Source: Apricaphanius iberus
Taxonomy: Eukaryota > Chordata > Actinopteri > Cyprinodontiformes > Aphaniidae
Length of the DNA stretch: 64,000 nucleotides
NCBI GenBank assembly: GCA_028564705.1
Contig: JAPXFQ010001502.1
Span: 310,001 to 374,000 of the forward strand
Direction of reading: 5' to 3'
How positions within the stretch are numbered: position 1 is the first letter of the stretch; every line of letters begins with the position of its first letter. This document shows positions 10,331 to 21,510 of this stretch, one piece after another. Under the pieces are notes generated by a model. That model worked only from the letters and a program-made list of their open reading frames with translations. It had not been told where the DNA came from and ran no database searches. The position numbers and the translations under genes are program-made.

Positions 10331-11332
10331 CGTAGATTCATGGGGCTTCATTTTTCCCATGACTACCAACCCTAAGGCTGCGTGGCAAAGGACGTCAACT
10401 TAGTCAACTGTCAGTGGACATGGTTTGATGTTGATGGGGTCAAAGGTGAAAAATATGGATCTTTCAAATTAAAACATTAAACTTTCTGTTTTTGGGGGGC
10501 AGGGCTTTGGTGATGTTACCATTTGAACATTGCGCTTTGTCAGGGACCTGATGAAGATCCAACACAGCAAGTTCAATGCCTTTGTGACTGTCTGATTAGA
10601 GATCAGAACTTTTTTTTTTCAACATGGCAAAAAAAGTGACTTATTCTTTATAACTTTAGATGCCTGAAGTTCATCCAGATCAATTTGGAAGATGATACTT
10701 ATAATTCTCTAGGAGTTCATCAAAGCTCGACACCTATAAAAAATGACCCTTTTAGCACCAAAATGGTTGACTTCCTGTTTGACTTGAAATAAAAGTATTT
10801 TTTTCCTTTTTTTCTGTCCTGAAAAATTCTATCAGTGTACTAAATTTAAAATGTCTATGTTAAACTTAAGGGAAAGGTTACCTTCAGGGACACCTTTGTG
10901 ATATTTGGCGTTTAGATACTTAAATTTATTGCACACTTGAAGGATGTGCAAAGTTTGATGTTTTTTTTTTCTTTGTATATGTGAAGTCCTCCAAAAGTAA
11001 CTTCATTTCAGGGGAGAAACATAAACGGCGAGGTAATAATAGGCCTTCCCAGCGCTTATGTGAATCAGCATGAATGATGGTTAATAAAATCGTTTTATTT
11101 CCTTAGGATTTACTTAAATACTTTTAAATTTTTAAAACAAAATTTTGTTTGATTTATTTTCAGACATGAAAAAAATCATGAAAGCTAGAGCATCTTAAAT
11201 GGTTTCCAACCTCCGACAATGTAACCAGAATTTAATTCGAGAATGAAAAAGTTTAAATATAATAAACTCAGAATCTCGGCAGCAGCAGAATAATACTGGT
11301 AACTACGGATGCAATGATATCACCTTTTTTTT

Positions 11333-12335
11333 AAAGTGGACCTGGCATGAAATTAGCATTTTTTGAGGTTTTTGTTCATATCTTTTAGTTCCCTCAGCCT
11401 TCCTACGGCCACTAAGGGGTTAAAATGACTGATTAGTCTTCCCTTTGTCTGCCTATATCGTGAAAGTAGCACTCAGAAACGGGCTGTTTGGCAGTTCGGC
11501 ATATGAGGACACGTTTCGGCATATTATGTGTTGAGTTCCAGCCAATGACCCCATTCCCCGAACTACACCCTGCAAGTCCCTCCCTCCGCAGCGCGGAGAG
11601 CTACGGTAACAGGCAAACAACAAACCAAGAGCATAGAGTCCAGGCTGCATCCAAACTGCACTGTACCTGGGCGTACAAAAGAGAACATGAATCTTTTTGT
11701 CCTCCCCACTTCTGAGCCACTGAAAAGCTTGTGGATAGATTTTATTTATGCAGGGCATTTTCCTCCACTGACCTCCTCCATGTCAAACGTTTCTAGCACG
11801 ACTGTTTTTCCAACTTGGGACAATACAGCAGTGGATTCGCAGATCGTCTTAAACTTCTACCAGGATTAATACCAACTCTCCTTGAACCAGAAAATATCCC
11901 TGTACAAGTAAGCATATTTCCTGAATAATGTCCTTCAGCTGTTAGTACACATTGTGGCATGGTTTGAGTTGTTCGCATTACAATTAGATTCATAGCTAAC
12001 ATTCAGAATTAGCTTCACAGCTAATACCCCAGTTTATTTATGTAGCATTGGTGCTAGTATGCTTTTATTCTGGGGAAAAAAGATTATATATTATAGTTGA
12101 AGATTCGAAAATATCGTTAGAGACTCATTGACCACAGAAGCGCGTAGCCTAGGCCCCGCCCTCCGAAACCCGGTCGTTCTGTGCTAATGCTAACAGAAGG
12201 GCTACCTCGTCACACCTGCAATTCTACAACAAGGCGGAATTATGGCAAGCGATCCTTTGATATAGTATTAAGGTACTTAGAGTGTGGCTAAAAGGGGGCC
12301 TAACGTTGGGGGGAATTTCATGCCAGTTCTACTTT
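11333..12335. mobile_element. MITE family M1 with 22-bp terminal inverted repeats
   Basis: Starts AAAGTGGACCTGGCATGAAA. The right end, read on the other strand, is AAAGTAGAACTGGCATGAAA, so the two ends match with two or three mismatches. There is no transposase frame; short open frames inside (for example 11453-11758) have no domain. It directly abuts M2 on its right. Confidence 0.65.
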
Positions 12336-13048
12336 AAAGGCACTATATCATGCTATTTTACAGCTTTCAACTTCTGGGATAGATATATATATTCTAAAAT
12401 GTTACCATTGGTGTTATACAGTATTAATTTGTCCTAAAATGTAACTTGTATCCTGTAGTTAATGTCGGACCACGAAGTAAAACGGCTCGTTTCTCTATAA
12501 ACCCGCCTCCTGCAGCCCCTCCAATTAATTAACCACGCAAGGCTGTTATAAGATTACATAAGCAGTTTGATAAATGCCTAACATATTAGTATTAGCACGT
12601 AGCCATGTTCTTTGATCCAGCTGCTGTTCTTTAGGAATGTAGAATAAAATCCTGTAATCCATGCAGCCAAACAGGCGTTTTCACAGAGGAAGTAAAAAAT
12701 CCAACAAAAAAAGTGTTTTAAGCTGCCAAAAACCGAAGCAGCCATGAGCTTTGAGAAGGAGGAGGGTGTGTTTGAACTCTATTACAAGTAAGCCGCTCTG
12801 CCTGCAGGGGCGGTGCAGACACCTCTAGCACTCCCTTGTTTTCAACTGGTGATGTCACTAGTTGAACACTCAGTCGTTTTCTAGGAGAGGGAGGGGCAGC
12901 TGCTCAGAGAGCAGAATTCAGGAGGATTACTCAGACATGCGTGAATTAAGCCAAAAAGCACTCTGGTTGGGGTTTTTATGAGAAAATTGCATTACAAGAT
13001 GGCTGAAAACTCCAAAAATGTGATTTTGCATGATATAGGTCCTTTAAA
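12334..13048 (+). mobile_element. MITE family M2, copy 2
   Basis: The terminal inverted repeats are TTTAAAGGCACTATATCATG at the left and its near-complement TGATATAGGTCCTTTAAA at the right. The same family occupies 7229-8240 in opposite orientation. It is joined to M1 with no spacer, and the shared ACTTTAAAGG makes the exact border ambiguous by a few bases. Confidence 0.65.
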
Positions 13049-13981
13049 CGATACTATAGCGACACTCTGAGCTGAGTATTTGCTAAAAAAAAGTGTACCA
13101 AGCTGATACTTCTACCACACAAAAAATGACATGAACTGGAAGAAAGGTTTTATTTTCTGCTCTATTTGTTACAACAAATACAGATGAATTAGATAAAAAA
13201 TACATAAAAAATTAACACAAAACTAAAATTTCAAGTGAAAAAATATATATATGTAAAATTATTGCAGAGTTTCCATATTTTAAGTATCGTTTAATTTAAC
13301 CAGTTAACTAACCCATACTGAAACAAGTACATTGGAACAATATCTTCCCCAATGCCAGTATCAGTATTGGTGATCACTACTGTTAACCTTTCTTGTTAAA
13401 GATTAAATGTTTTTTTTAATATTTGAAATGTCATGGAGCCAATGAAAAAAAAACACATTTTATTATACTATAATGATGATTTCTCTTTTTACAAAAAACA
13501 GTAATTTTTCACTTGTACCTCATCTATGCACAAATTACGTGATAAAAACATAACAGATGAAGATTAGGGAAAGGTGTAAGCTATCCAATGAAACATAAAG
13601 TCTATATGTATCTCTCTATTTAAGACAGTTTCTTCAGTTTTTATTATAAGTTTATAAACCATATCTGAAGTTTGCGAAGTTTACACAGTTACCAATTCAT
13701 CAGTGATTAAAGTTTCAGTTTTAAAAACCATTTGCTAGACTATTCTTTTTCCCCTGAGAGTGAAATGGATATTGAGAAGGTACTAAATAAAGGAGATCAG
13801 AATCAAAAGATGTCAATGTCATTCTTTGATATATATTTTTCTACTTTTGTCTCTCTTATGTTCTTTACCACAATCCCGAAAGTTACTAAGAATTATTGAA
13901 AAAACACAACATAAGAAAAACCTCTCTCCCATGTGTCGTTGTCTTACAAATATAAACAGCCAAACTCACTATGTTACAGGT

Positions 13982-14637
13982 CTATTCAGGTAGTTTAAAT
14001 TCTGCAGAATCTCCTTCATCAAAAAGCCGGACACCAGCATGTAGAGGCTGAGTGAATGTGGTCTGGACTCTATGGAGGAGAGTCATGGTTTCAGAGACGC
14101 TGTAGAAAGACAGAATACCTGCTTTGTGATCCAGGTACACCCCCACTCTGGAGGAAACTGGGCCTGATAGTGGACTTTTCACTCTGTTGTGCAAAGACGA
14201 ATAACCGTTTGTGTTACAACGTAACACCCAGGATTTGTCATTGAATCCAAAAACGCATTCATCCGAAGTTCCATCTCTGCTGATGTTCCTGTAGACAACA
14301 GCAACATGAATTGCTTCTCCTCTCCACTCCACCTCCCAGTAACAACGTCCAGTCAGACTCTGGACGCTCAGGACCTGATCATAAAAACTGAATCTTTCTG
14401 GAGGATCAGAAAAATATTGTTGTTGTTTCGTTAATGTTATTTTTCTGTTCCCCTCAGAAAATAACAGATGTGTGTTCGCTGTGTTTGGATCCAGAGTGAT
14501 GTCTGTTGAATGTTGGAAGAATCCAGCTCTGCTCATTAGTCCTGGTTCTGACTTTAAAACCACAGGTTCAGTGACCATCAGTGAGATATTTGTCCATGAG
14601 TCTCTCAGGAGGTCCTGTGGTTTATCTCTGAGCTCTG
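13982..14637 (-). pseudogene. TRIM-B: truncated TRIM copy (PRY-SPRY end only)
   Basis: An open frame of 198 codons (14578 to 13982), extended by homology to 14637, encodes the PRY-SPRY region (ITLDPNTANTH, GRCYWEVEW, GVYLDHKAG) and ends in the same EFKLPE as TRIM-A. RING, B-boxes and coiled coil are all absent. Similarity to TRIM-A stops abruptly at 14637/14638, where hAT transposon sequence begins, and does not resume beyond it. The last ~130 residues are almost identical to TRIM-A, whereas the PRY half differs strongly. The ATG at 14578 is internal to the ancestral gene, so a functional protein is unlikely, though a SPRY-only transcript cannot be excluded. Confidence 0.85.
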
Positions 14638-16112
14638 GCTAACTATCTTGGTAGTTAGCCTCAACACGTTATCATTAAGCACACAACTTAGGTAATATTA
14701 TCAGACATAAAATAATTTGCCAACGCTACTGACCTTTTCCATTAGGCTCCACTCCACGCTGCTGAGCTCCAGGCAGCTGAGTTTCTTTTCCATTACCACC
14801 GCGGCAACAGGTGCTTGCTGGGCTGCAGCCCGACATATCATGTCGTAAGTGCTGTTCCAGCGGGTAGGGCAGTCGTTGATAAGCCTGGTCAGTTTGAGAC
14901 AAAGTAGCTTCTGGTTGGCTTCCAAGAGGTAGCTATCTGTAGGCGAGTGCTTGAAATGTTGAGCGGCAGCCTTCAGACGACTGACTGGTGTTGCAACCGA
15001 ACGCTCTGCAAGTCCTTTCCTAGCTGCTAAATTAATCGTGTGAGCCATGCATGATATATCCGTGATCTCCAAGTACCTTTCCACAGTGTTGACATAGTTG
15101 GTCGCGTTGTCTGTGGTGATGGCAAGCACCGACTCCCCCTCTAGGTTGAACTCTCAGAGGATAGACTCGATGCATGTGGAGACATTCTGCGCTGAATGAG
15201 CAGTTTGAAGCTCAGATGTGTCTAGGACCATACTCTTCATCTCCCACTCCTAGTTAATAAAATGAGCTGTTACTGTAACATATGACTCGGTTGCTAAAGA
15301 AGTCCACCCATCTGTAGTCAGCGCAATCTTCTCTCCTTACAGCATTGCCCTTATCCCACTTTTGGTTGTGTCATACAGCTTCCTGACATTGCTGGTCAGG
15401 GTCTTGGGGCACGGTATCTTAAATCTTGGCTCGAGCTCTTGGACAAAATTAGCAAACCCTCTGCCTTCTACCAGGTTAAAAGGCTTCAGATCTAGGCAAA
15501 TGGCCCATGTCAGCAGATCCAAAGCTCTTTTTTGACGGGCATAGGGAAGGCGCCCTGTAACAGCGAACGGTAGCATAAGGTCGATTCTGGCCTGTTTATC
15601 CACTGATCCCTCCCCCTCCTCATCCAGCTTGCCCTCATGCATTGTTAGCAGGTGGACCCTCAGGTTGCTCGTTGTGGCGTGATATTAAAATCCGGTCTTA
15701 CATATTTTACATATTGCCTTGTCTTTGCTGATAACTTTACCCTGTTTCTTAGGAATTCCAAAATATCTACTAACTACTAGGAGCGCTGACGTCACGTTGC
15801 AATAGGAATGCGAACCAGGCAAACCAATGCCTCATAATCTGAAGCGAAAAATCAATGTCTGAAAGCTAATACACCCAAAAATCATGCATGTATAATGTTC
15901 GAATATTAAGGTATGTCTAATATTCGCTCGAATGTCACTATTTTTGTTAATATTCGAATTATATGCGAATATCGAATTTCGTTTTCCCAGCCTTAATCCC
16001 CAGTAACGGCGTTGTTACGGTGGGAAAAGAAATTAACTCGATTACTCCGTTATCTAAAAATTAACGCTGTTGGTAACGCCGTTGTACTTAAACGCTGTTA
16101 CTCCCAACACTG
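14638..16112 (-). mobile_element. hAT transposon with a broken ZBED-like transposase
   Basis: Minus-strand fragments read in order as a hAT transposase. A BED-type zinc finger is near 15735-15645 (CKICK...HLLTMH). A middle piece covers 15642-15340. The DDE/RNase-H part carries LTTDGW and ITTDNATNYVNTVERYL, then CMAHTINLAA (15129-14701). At least four in-frame stops interrupt it: in the BED finger, after GIRAML at 15337, and twice between 15300 and 15150. The C-terminal dimerisation region is missing. The right end near 16112 reads, on the minus strand, CCAGTGTTGGGAGTAACAGC, a common fish hAT terminus. AATATTCG-rich sequence lies at 15890-15985. It replaces the 5' part of TRIM-B. Confidence 0.85.
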
Positions 16113-17385
16113 GAGGTATTCCACGAAGCAAGCTCAACAAATCCTCACTTGACATATCCTCGCTTGAATTAGCGTAACAGTTCATTCCAGGATTACTCGG
16201 TTCCACCAACGAAGCTCAGGTGAACAAAATCCCAGCTGATTCAAGCTTCCTCCCCCACACTGAGAAAGACTTATTTATGGAACCTATGAGCATCACAATT
16301 ACATCATAACCAATAAGGGGAACACCAGCTACATATAAAAGCTTGTTAGGCTGCATTTTGTCATAATTTAAATTAAGTGATGTTGCTTACAGATGTTTTA
16401 GAGTGTGACACTGAGCACTGAGAAGCGCTTCTGAGGCCCCATCCACACTGCTGTGTTTTTATTTAAAAACAGAGACCCTTTGCTACATTTGCCCCTCCCA
16501 TCCACACTAAAACAGCAAAAACAGAGACCCAAAACGGAGAAGTTTAGAAAGGCTGCCAACGCGTTTTGAAGTGCCAGTAGGCCTTTTAGACAGACGGGTC
16601 GAACTGGAGAACTCAAGAAATGAAGACGCAAAAACTCACCATCGGCTCTATGATTGGATGCCATCAGCCATGCCGGAACCTTCCCTGATTCGTCAGTCAT
16701 ACATAAACAGCCTGGAGTAGGTTGCATTAGAGAGTACTAACTTTGACGGCTTTGCTAGTAGCTGTTGCGCACAAAAATTCAGCATTTTACAATGCTATAA
16801 CTGTTTAATCGATCTTTGATCAAATCTGAGGAAGAGTCAGTCCCTTTCCTGTTTTCCAGTTTGCCCAGTGTTGGAGAATGATCATATGATCTGCATTTTC
16901 GGTCGTTTTAATGTGGAGATCAATTCCAATATGCAGCCAAAAAAACACTGTTGTCGATGGATATCGTATTTGTTTTAACTCTCCATTTCTAAACAAAAAC
17001 GCAGTTTTGGGAACAGGGCCTAACTGTAAACTTCTAAATTCTTGTTAATAAATCATATTACCTTGTTTGATAGGGCAAGATAATATTTGTCAGTTGTTGT
17101 TGTGAATTATTCAAATCAGAATATAACACATGAGCTGACAGGTTAAATGTTAGAACATGATTCAAGAAATTATGTAAGACGATGTATCAATTAAATAAGA
17201 TCCGTTTCAATTCTTTAAAATATGAAGTTACATTAATAAATGATTTAAATTTGCATATGTTTTTTTTTTACCATTTTCAGGGTACTATAAGGTTATTTTC
17301 AAACATTTCGTGGAACCGAATCTGGGTAAATTGAGCCATGATAAACACATTAAGCCTGGCTTTTGGAGTTAGCTCGCTTCACTAC
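16113..17385. mobile_element. TIR-type repeat with a second element nested inside
   Basis: The left end contains CACGAAGCAAGCTCAAC (16132) and the right end, reverse-complemented, contains TGAAGCGAGCTAAC (near 17380), a plausible but imperfect terminal inverted repeat. Inside it, about 16433-17023, is another repeat with ends AGGCCCCATCCACACTG and, reversed, AGGCCCTGTTCCC. A fragment of this inner family recurs at about 36155-36330. No transposase is seen. Confidence 0.4.
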
Positions 17386-17990
17386 AGTGTTTGCCTCATA
17401 GAATAAAACTGGGATCTGATTCCACAGGAGAGGAGCCTGATAACTAAAAGATCTGCCAGTAAACCTGCAGTCTGAGAGTGCAGTGCTCTTTTAGGAAAAT
17501 ATGGAACAATCAGATCTCTAATGTATGATGGGGCTTGATTATTAAGGGCTTCATTGTGTACTGAACAGGGAGCCAATTGAGAGAAATGTGATCTCTCTTT
17601 TTAATATTCATCAATACCCTTGCTGCATTTTGGATCAACTGGCTTTTAATTACCTTTTGTGGACTTTCTGATACTAAAGAATAACAGTAATCCAGCCTTG
17701 AAATAACAAATGCATGGACTAGTTTCTCTGCATCACTCCTAGACAGGGTTTTTCTAATTTTAGTAATATTTCGGAGGTGAAAGAAAGAAATCATAGAAAC
17801 CTTTTTAATATGGGATTTAAATCTCATGTCTTGGTCAAAAATTACACCGAAGTTCTTCACGTTATTACCGGAATCCAATTTAAGGCCATCCAGATGAAGT
17901 GATTGACTTAGCAGTTTATTTTTAGAGTTCCTGGTCCAACGACGCAAACTTCTGTCTCAACAGAATTTAAAAGCAGAAAGTTTAGAGTCA
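17386..17990 (-). mobile_element. Non-LTR retrotransposon (jockey/CR1/L2-type) RT C-terminal fragment
   Basis: The frame 17947-17510 reads VKNFGVIFDQDMRFKSHI, then FFHLRNITKIR, then SRLDYCYSL and NAARVLMNIKKRDHI, a very common pattern in fish LINE reverse transcriptases. A frameshift/deletion near 17575 moves the reading to the overlapping frame (ALNNQAPSYIRDLIVPYFP). It is dead, lacking the catalytic RT core and endonuclease. Confidence 0.85.
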
Positions 17991-18229
17991 ACCTGTAATC
18001 TCCCTAACTGGATTCATAAGGATTTAGAGGTAGTACACAGGATGCACAAATCTATTCCTACATAGAATGCCGAAGCTTTTTTTAATCTCTTCATTACACA
18101 CATTAAAAAACCCTATATTTTGGTGTGGACCAGTCCTCTAGTAATTATCTACACTTGGTCTTAACTCAGCTGCTTGTCTTCTGACTGATATCAATTAAAA
18201 GTTTGTGTTTAAGGAATACCAGTGGATTA

Positions 18230-18643
18230 CAGAATCCAGTTTAAAAGTTTCATTTTTATTTTCAAATCACTCATTTGCAGAGCCCCTTTTATCTGAGCTG
18301 TTTATCTTATCTGTGCTCCAGCATGAACTATGAGCTCCAGTTCATAAATGATGCTATCTATTCCAAGGTCTTGTCTCAACATGCTGCAGCCCTCAGAGTC
18401 TGGAATAGTTGGCCTCCAAGTATTAGATCTGCACAAACATGAGAACATTTTAAAACTCTACTGAAGATTTACATTTTTCTTCTGCAGACTTAGTCATTTT
18501 AATTATCCTATTACTTTTTCCGGTTTTTAATTTTTTAACTGCCACTATTTTACCTTATGTTTACATTGTTGTTTTTTTTAGTTTGTAAAGCACTTTAGGG
18601 AGCACAAGTTATTGAAAATGTGCCATATAAATAAACTTGATTT
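18230..18643 (+). mobile_element. LINE 3' end (plus strand)
   Basis: A degraded plus-strand frame contains AALRVWNSWPPSIRSAQT (about 18390-18440), typical of the RT C-terminus. It is followed by a T-rich 3' UTR and the end 'AAAGCACTTTAGGGAGCAC ... ATAAATAAACTTGATTT', a standard fish LINE 3' terminus. It faces the minus-strand LINE fragment at 17386-17990. Confidence 0.7.
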
Positions 18644-18649
18644 TGACCA

Positions 18650-20156
18650 TAATCAGAGGGGTCCTCCTCTGTGTAGTGTTGGTTTTTCGTTTTCACCAAA
18701 AATGTCTCAATCAAGCGTCTCTTGTTGTTTAGATTAGCTTCTCTTCTATGTAGCTACTGTTTAGTTTTTCCAGTATAAAGATCTGAGCATTTCTTACTAC
18801 ACTGGATTGCACATATCACTATTATGCTATATTTTACTATAATCCACTATGGAAAACGCAGTCTCTGTCAGAATGGATCTTGAGGGCAGAGTAATAGCAG
18901 AATAATAAGGAATCATTTAATCACACTTCTTTTTCCCATTTAATTAAAAAAAGCAATGAACAGAAATAGTTTACTTTTTCAAACAGAACAATTACAAATA
19001 TAAATTATAAGTAAACAACTTCTCCCAGTAAAATGGCAAAATACGTATACATGTTTTCTGAGATTAAATTAAAATGAGACACATAAGAGTTTAGATTTTT
19101 AGAATTTATTTTTCTTGCTATTCACATTGAAACAAATCAAGTTTGACCATTTGGAAGAGTTTAGCAAAACAACAATCAGAGTTTTGTTGTCAATATTTCA
19201 TCAGTTTTCTTTAATGATGCACAAAATTAAGTGATCATCTTTGCCCCATCTGATTAAAATACAAAAATATGATGGAGTCAAATTACATTCAAACTGATCG
19301 CATTTTTACCTTCGAACTTTGCTCAACACAGATAAAAAAAACTTTACAGTTTGTAAGTAGAAAATTACTTATTTTTATTTTACTTTAGTCAACACCCTGC
19401 CAAAATACGCAAAGATTAAATCTCTACCGGCTGTTTAAATACAAAAGTGATAAATCAGCAAGTTTTAAACTTAACCATTCATTCTGAAATTCATCTAAAC
19501 CTCCTTAAAAAGCTGTTGTCGTCCCATATTTATCTTGATCAACATGTGTTCTTCCTCTTATCAATGTTTTAGATCAGGACAAGCAATTTCATGTATTCAT
19601 TAATCAGTTATTCATTCTCACCTTCTGATAGAGAATCAACAACGCCTCATAAACAGGTAATTATAACATTAATAAAAAAAATGTCAGCAGTTTGACTAAA
19701 TAAAATACTTTATGTCTTATCAATGCCAAATCTCTAGAAAAAAATATCAACGAGGTGTTTATTTTACTTCATCGATAAGTTTTTAAAAAATCAACTAGGA
19801 GAGTGATTGAATGATTATAATTAATATAATTGCTAAAAAGTTTAAACATCCTTGTAGCTTATTGAAAGCTAAATACTTTACATCTTTTTAAACAAGTTAT
19901 TGCAGAAAATGTACAGAAGAATGCACAAAAATCACTTTCACATAAAGGGATCCTACCAGCTCAATGCTCGACAATTTCTGTCCCTTTCAGAACGAGCTGT
20001 TTAGAGACCTCCATCACTTTTATGCAAATTAGTGGTTGTAGACCACGCCCACCCATCATGTTAGTAGGCTGCAGGTTTGTCACACGTGAGAATTACATGA
20101 AATTGGAAATGGTGGGTGGGATCTGACAGGTGAGGGTCGGTTATGTGCTACGTCAT
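18650..20156. other. Gene-free AT-rich stretch
   Basis: No gene, RNA or clear repeat family was recognised. The sequence is AT-rich with scattered short A/T runs. Confidence 0.5.
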
Positions 20157-20178
20157 CTTATTGTGATGTCACAATAAG
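20157..20178. repeat. Short palindrome
   Basis: CTTATTGTGA (20157-20166) is followed after two bases by its exact complement TCACAATAAG (20169-20178), just next to a CRE-like TACGTCAT at 20149. Confidence 0.6.
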
Positions 20179-21510
20179 GCATTTTTTCAGACGGTTTGTA
20201 GACGCACAAGATATCTGAAAGCAAAGATCAGCAAAACAAAACAGATGGAAGGTTTGAATTCTTGTTTGAAGTGTGTAGAGGCAGCAGAGACCCAAAGGGC
20301 AACACAACAGGATGAGAAAGTGCAGTTTGCGCAATATGACACCATTAAGGCTATAACTGTATCAAACTGTTTCTCTGGGTGGACAAAAGATTGTTTTGAG
20401 TCATTTGGAGTATAAACCTGAATCAACTGCAGAGAAAGTTTAAATTAACTTCAGATACCGGCTGTTTCTATCTGGTGTTTAGAATAAAACTGCAACCGTC
20501 AAAAAACAAGTTAATCCTGCTGGATTCTCGTCTCCAATGCTGGTGCATGAAGGCAGAGCACAGCGAAGCGTGATAGAAGATTAGACAGTGATCGAAAACT
20601 GAATGTTACACTAAATTAAAACCACATTTTAACCAAGTTGATCCAGACTTGAGCAATCCGGGCTGGTTCTGCTTCCCTAAGCCCATCGTTCAGGCATTTC
20701 CTCATCATAATCTCATGAAGTGCTTCAGATTTTTGTGGTATGCAATTATCACCAAGGATAAAAACATGTTAATGTTTTTCAGAGCCAGAACTACATGATA
20801 ACGTCTAGATGAGAATATTAATGTTTGGGAGCAGAGTCCAACTAAAAGTCAAAAGCATGCACAAAAATATTCCAAGAAAAGTAAAATACAAAGTTACTTT
20901 AACTTTTGAAAATGATTCATTTGCTATAAATCATAGCCGTTGGAAGTCAGAAAAATTGTAGATTAGTACGTTATTAAGTATGATTCCTTAGTAATCACTA
21001 TTGTACAATTGTCTCCCACTCCCAACCCATACATGAAGCTGTTGGTGAACTGGGGAGCTCCTTCGGTGACGGACTTCTGCATCCTGGGTGCACAAAGGAG
21101 TGTTATCACAGGTCCTTCCTCCCTGCAGCTGTTTTACCATCACTGCTACAAACAAGCTCAATATTCTTTTTTACATTCCTGTTGTTATTTGAAGATAGAA
21201 GTCTGTTGTTTTCTAAAGCACAAAAACACGTGCACACTTTGTCATATTTGAAATTATCTTGCTCAGTTGAACATACCTTGAATGCCATTTATAATAACTG
21301 TGCAATATTTTACTGTTCCAATTTTTACCCTACTGTAAAGTATTGTTAATTCTGTCATTCATACTTTATATTTTTATCTTTTTGTGAATCTGTCACTTTC
21401 CTGCTGTTACCCCCAAATCTCCCTAGTATGTCAACAAAGGATTCCTGTCATAAAACCTGGTAATCATAGAAGGACAAACCATAAACCCAGTTTCCATCAC
21501 TGCTGATCCT
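20179..21510. other. Gene-free stretch downstream of TRIM-C
   Basis: It lies 3' of TRIM-C (minus strand) and may include its 3' UTR. Small open frames (for example 20187-20426) have no recognisable domains. Confidence 0.5.

Larger units (their letters stand above)
11304..13379. mobile_element. M3 MITE copy in duplication B, split by two nested MITEs
   Basis: Matches the M3 copy at 3585-3952, but its sequence is interrupted between about 11333 and 13048. The left part reads 'GGATGCAATGATATCACC'. The right part resumes near 13050 and ends near 13379 in a degraded form of the family's terminal motif. Confidence 0.55.
10330..13981. repeat. Local duplication, copy B (3' flank of TRIM-B)
   Basis: Colinear with copy A (about 420-4608). 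It lacks the L1-like and TIR insertions of copy A but has its own insertion of about 1.7 kb (11333-13048), made of two abutting MITEs placed inside the shared M3 element. This gives the relative order: M3, then the duplication, then the copy-specific insertions. Confidence 0.7.
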
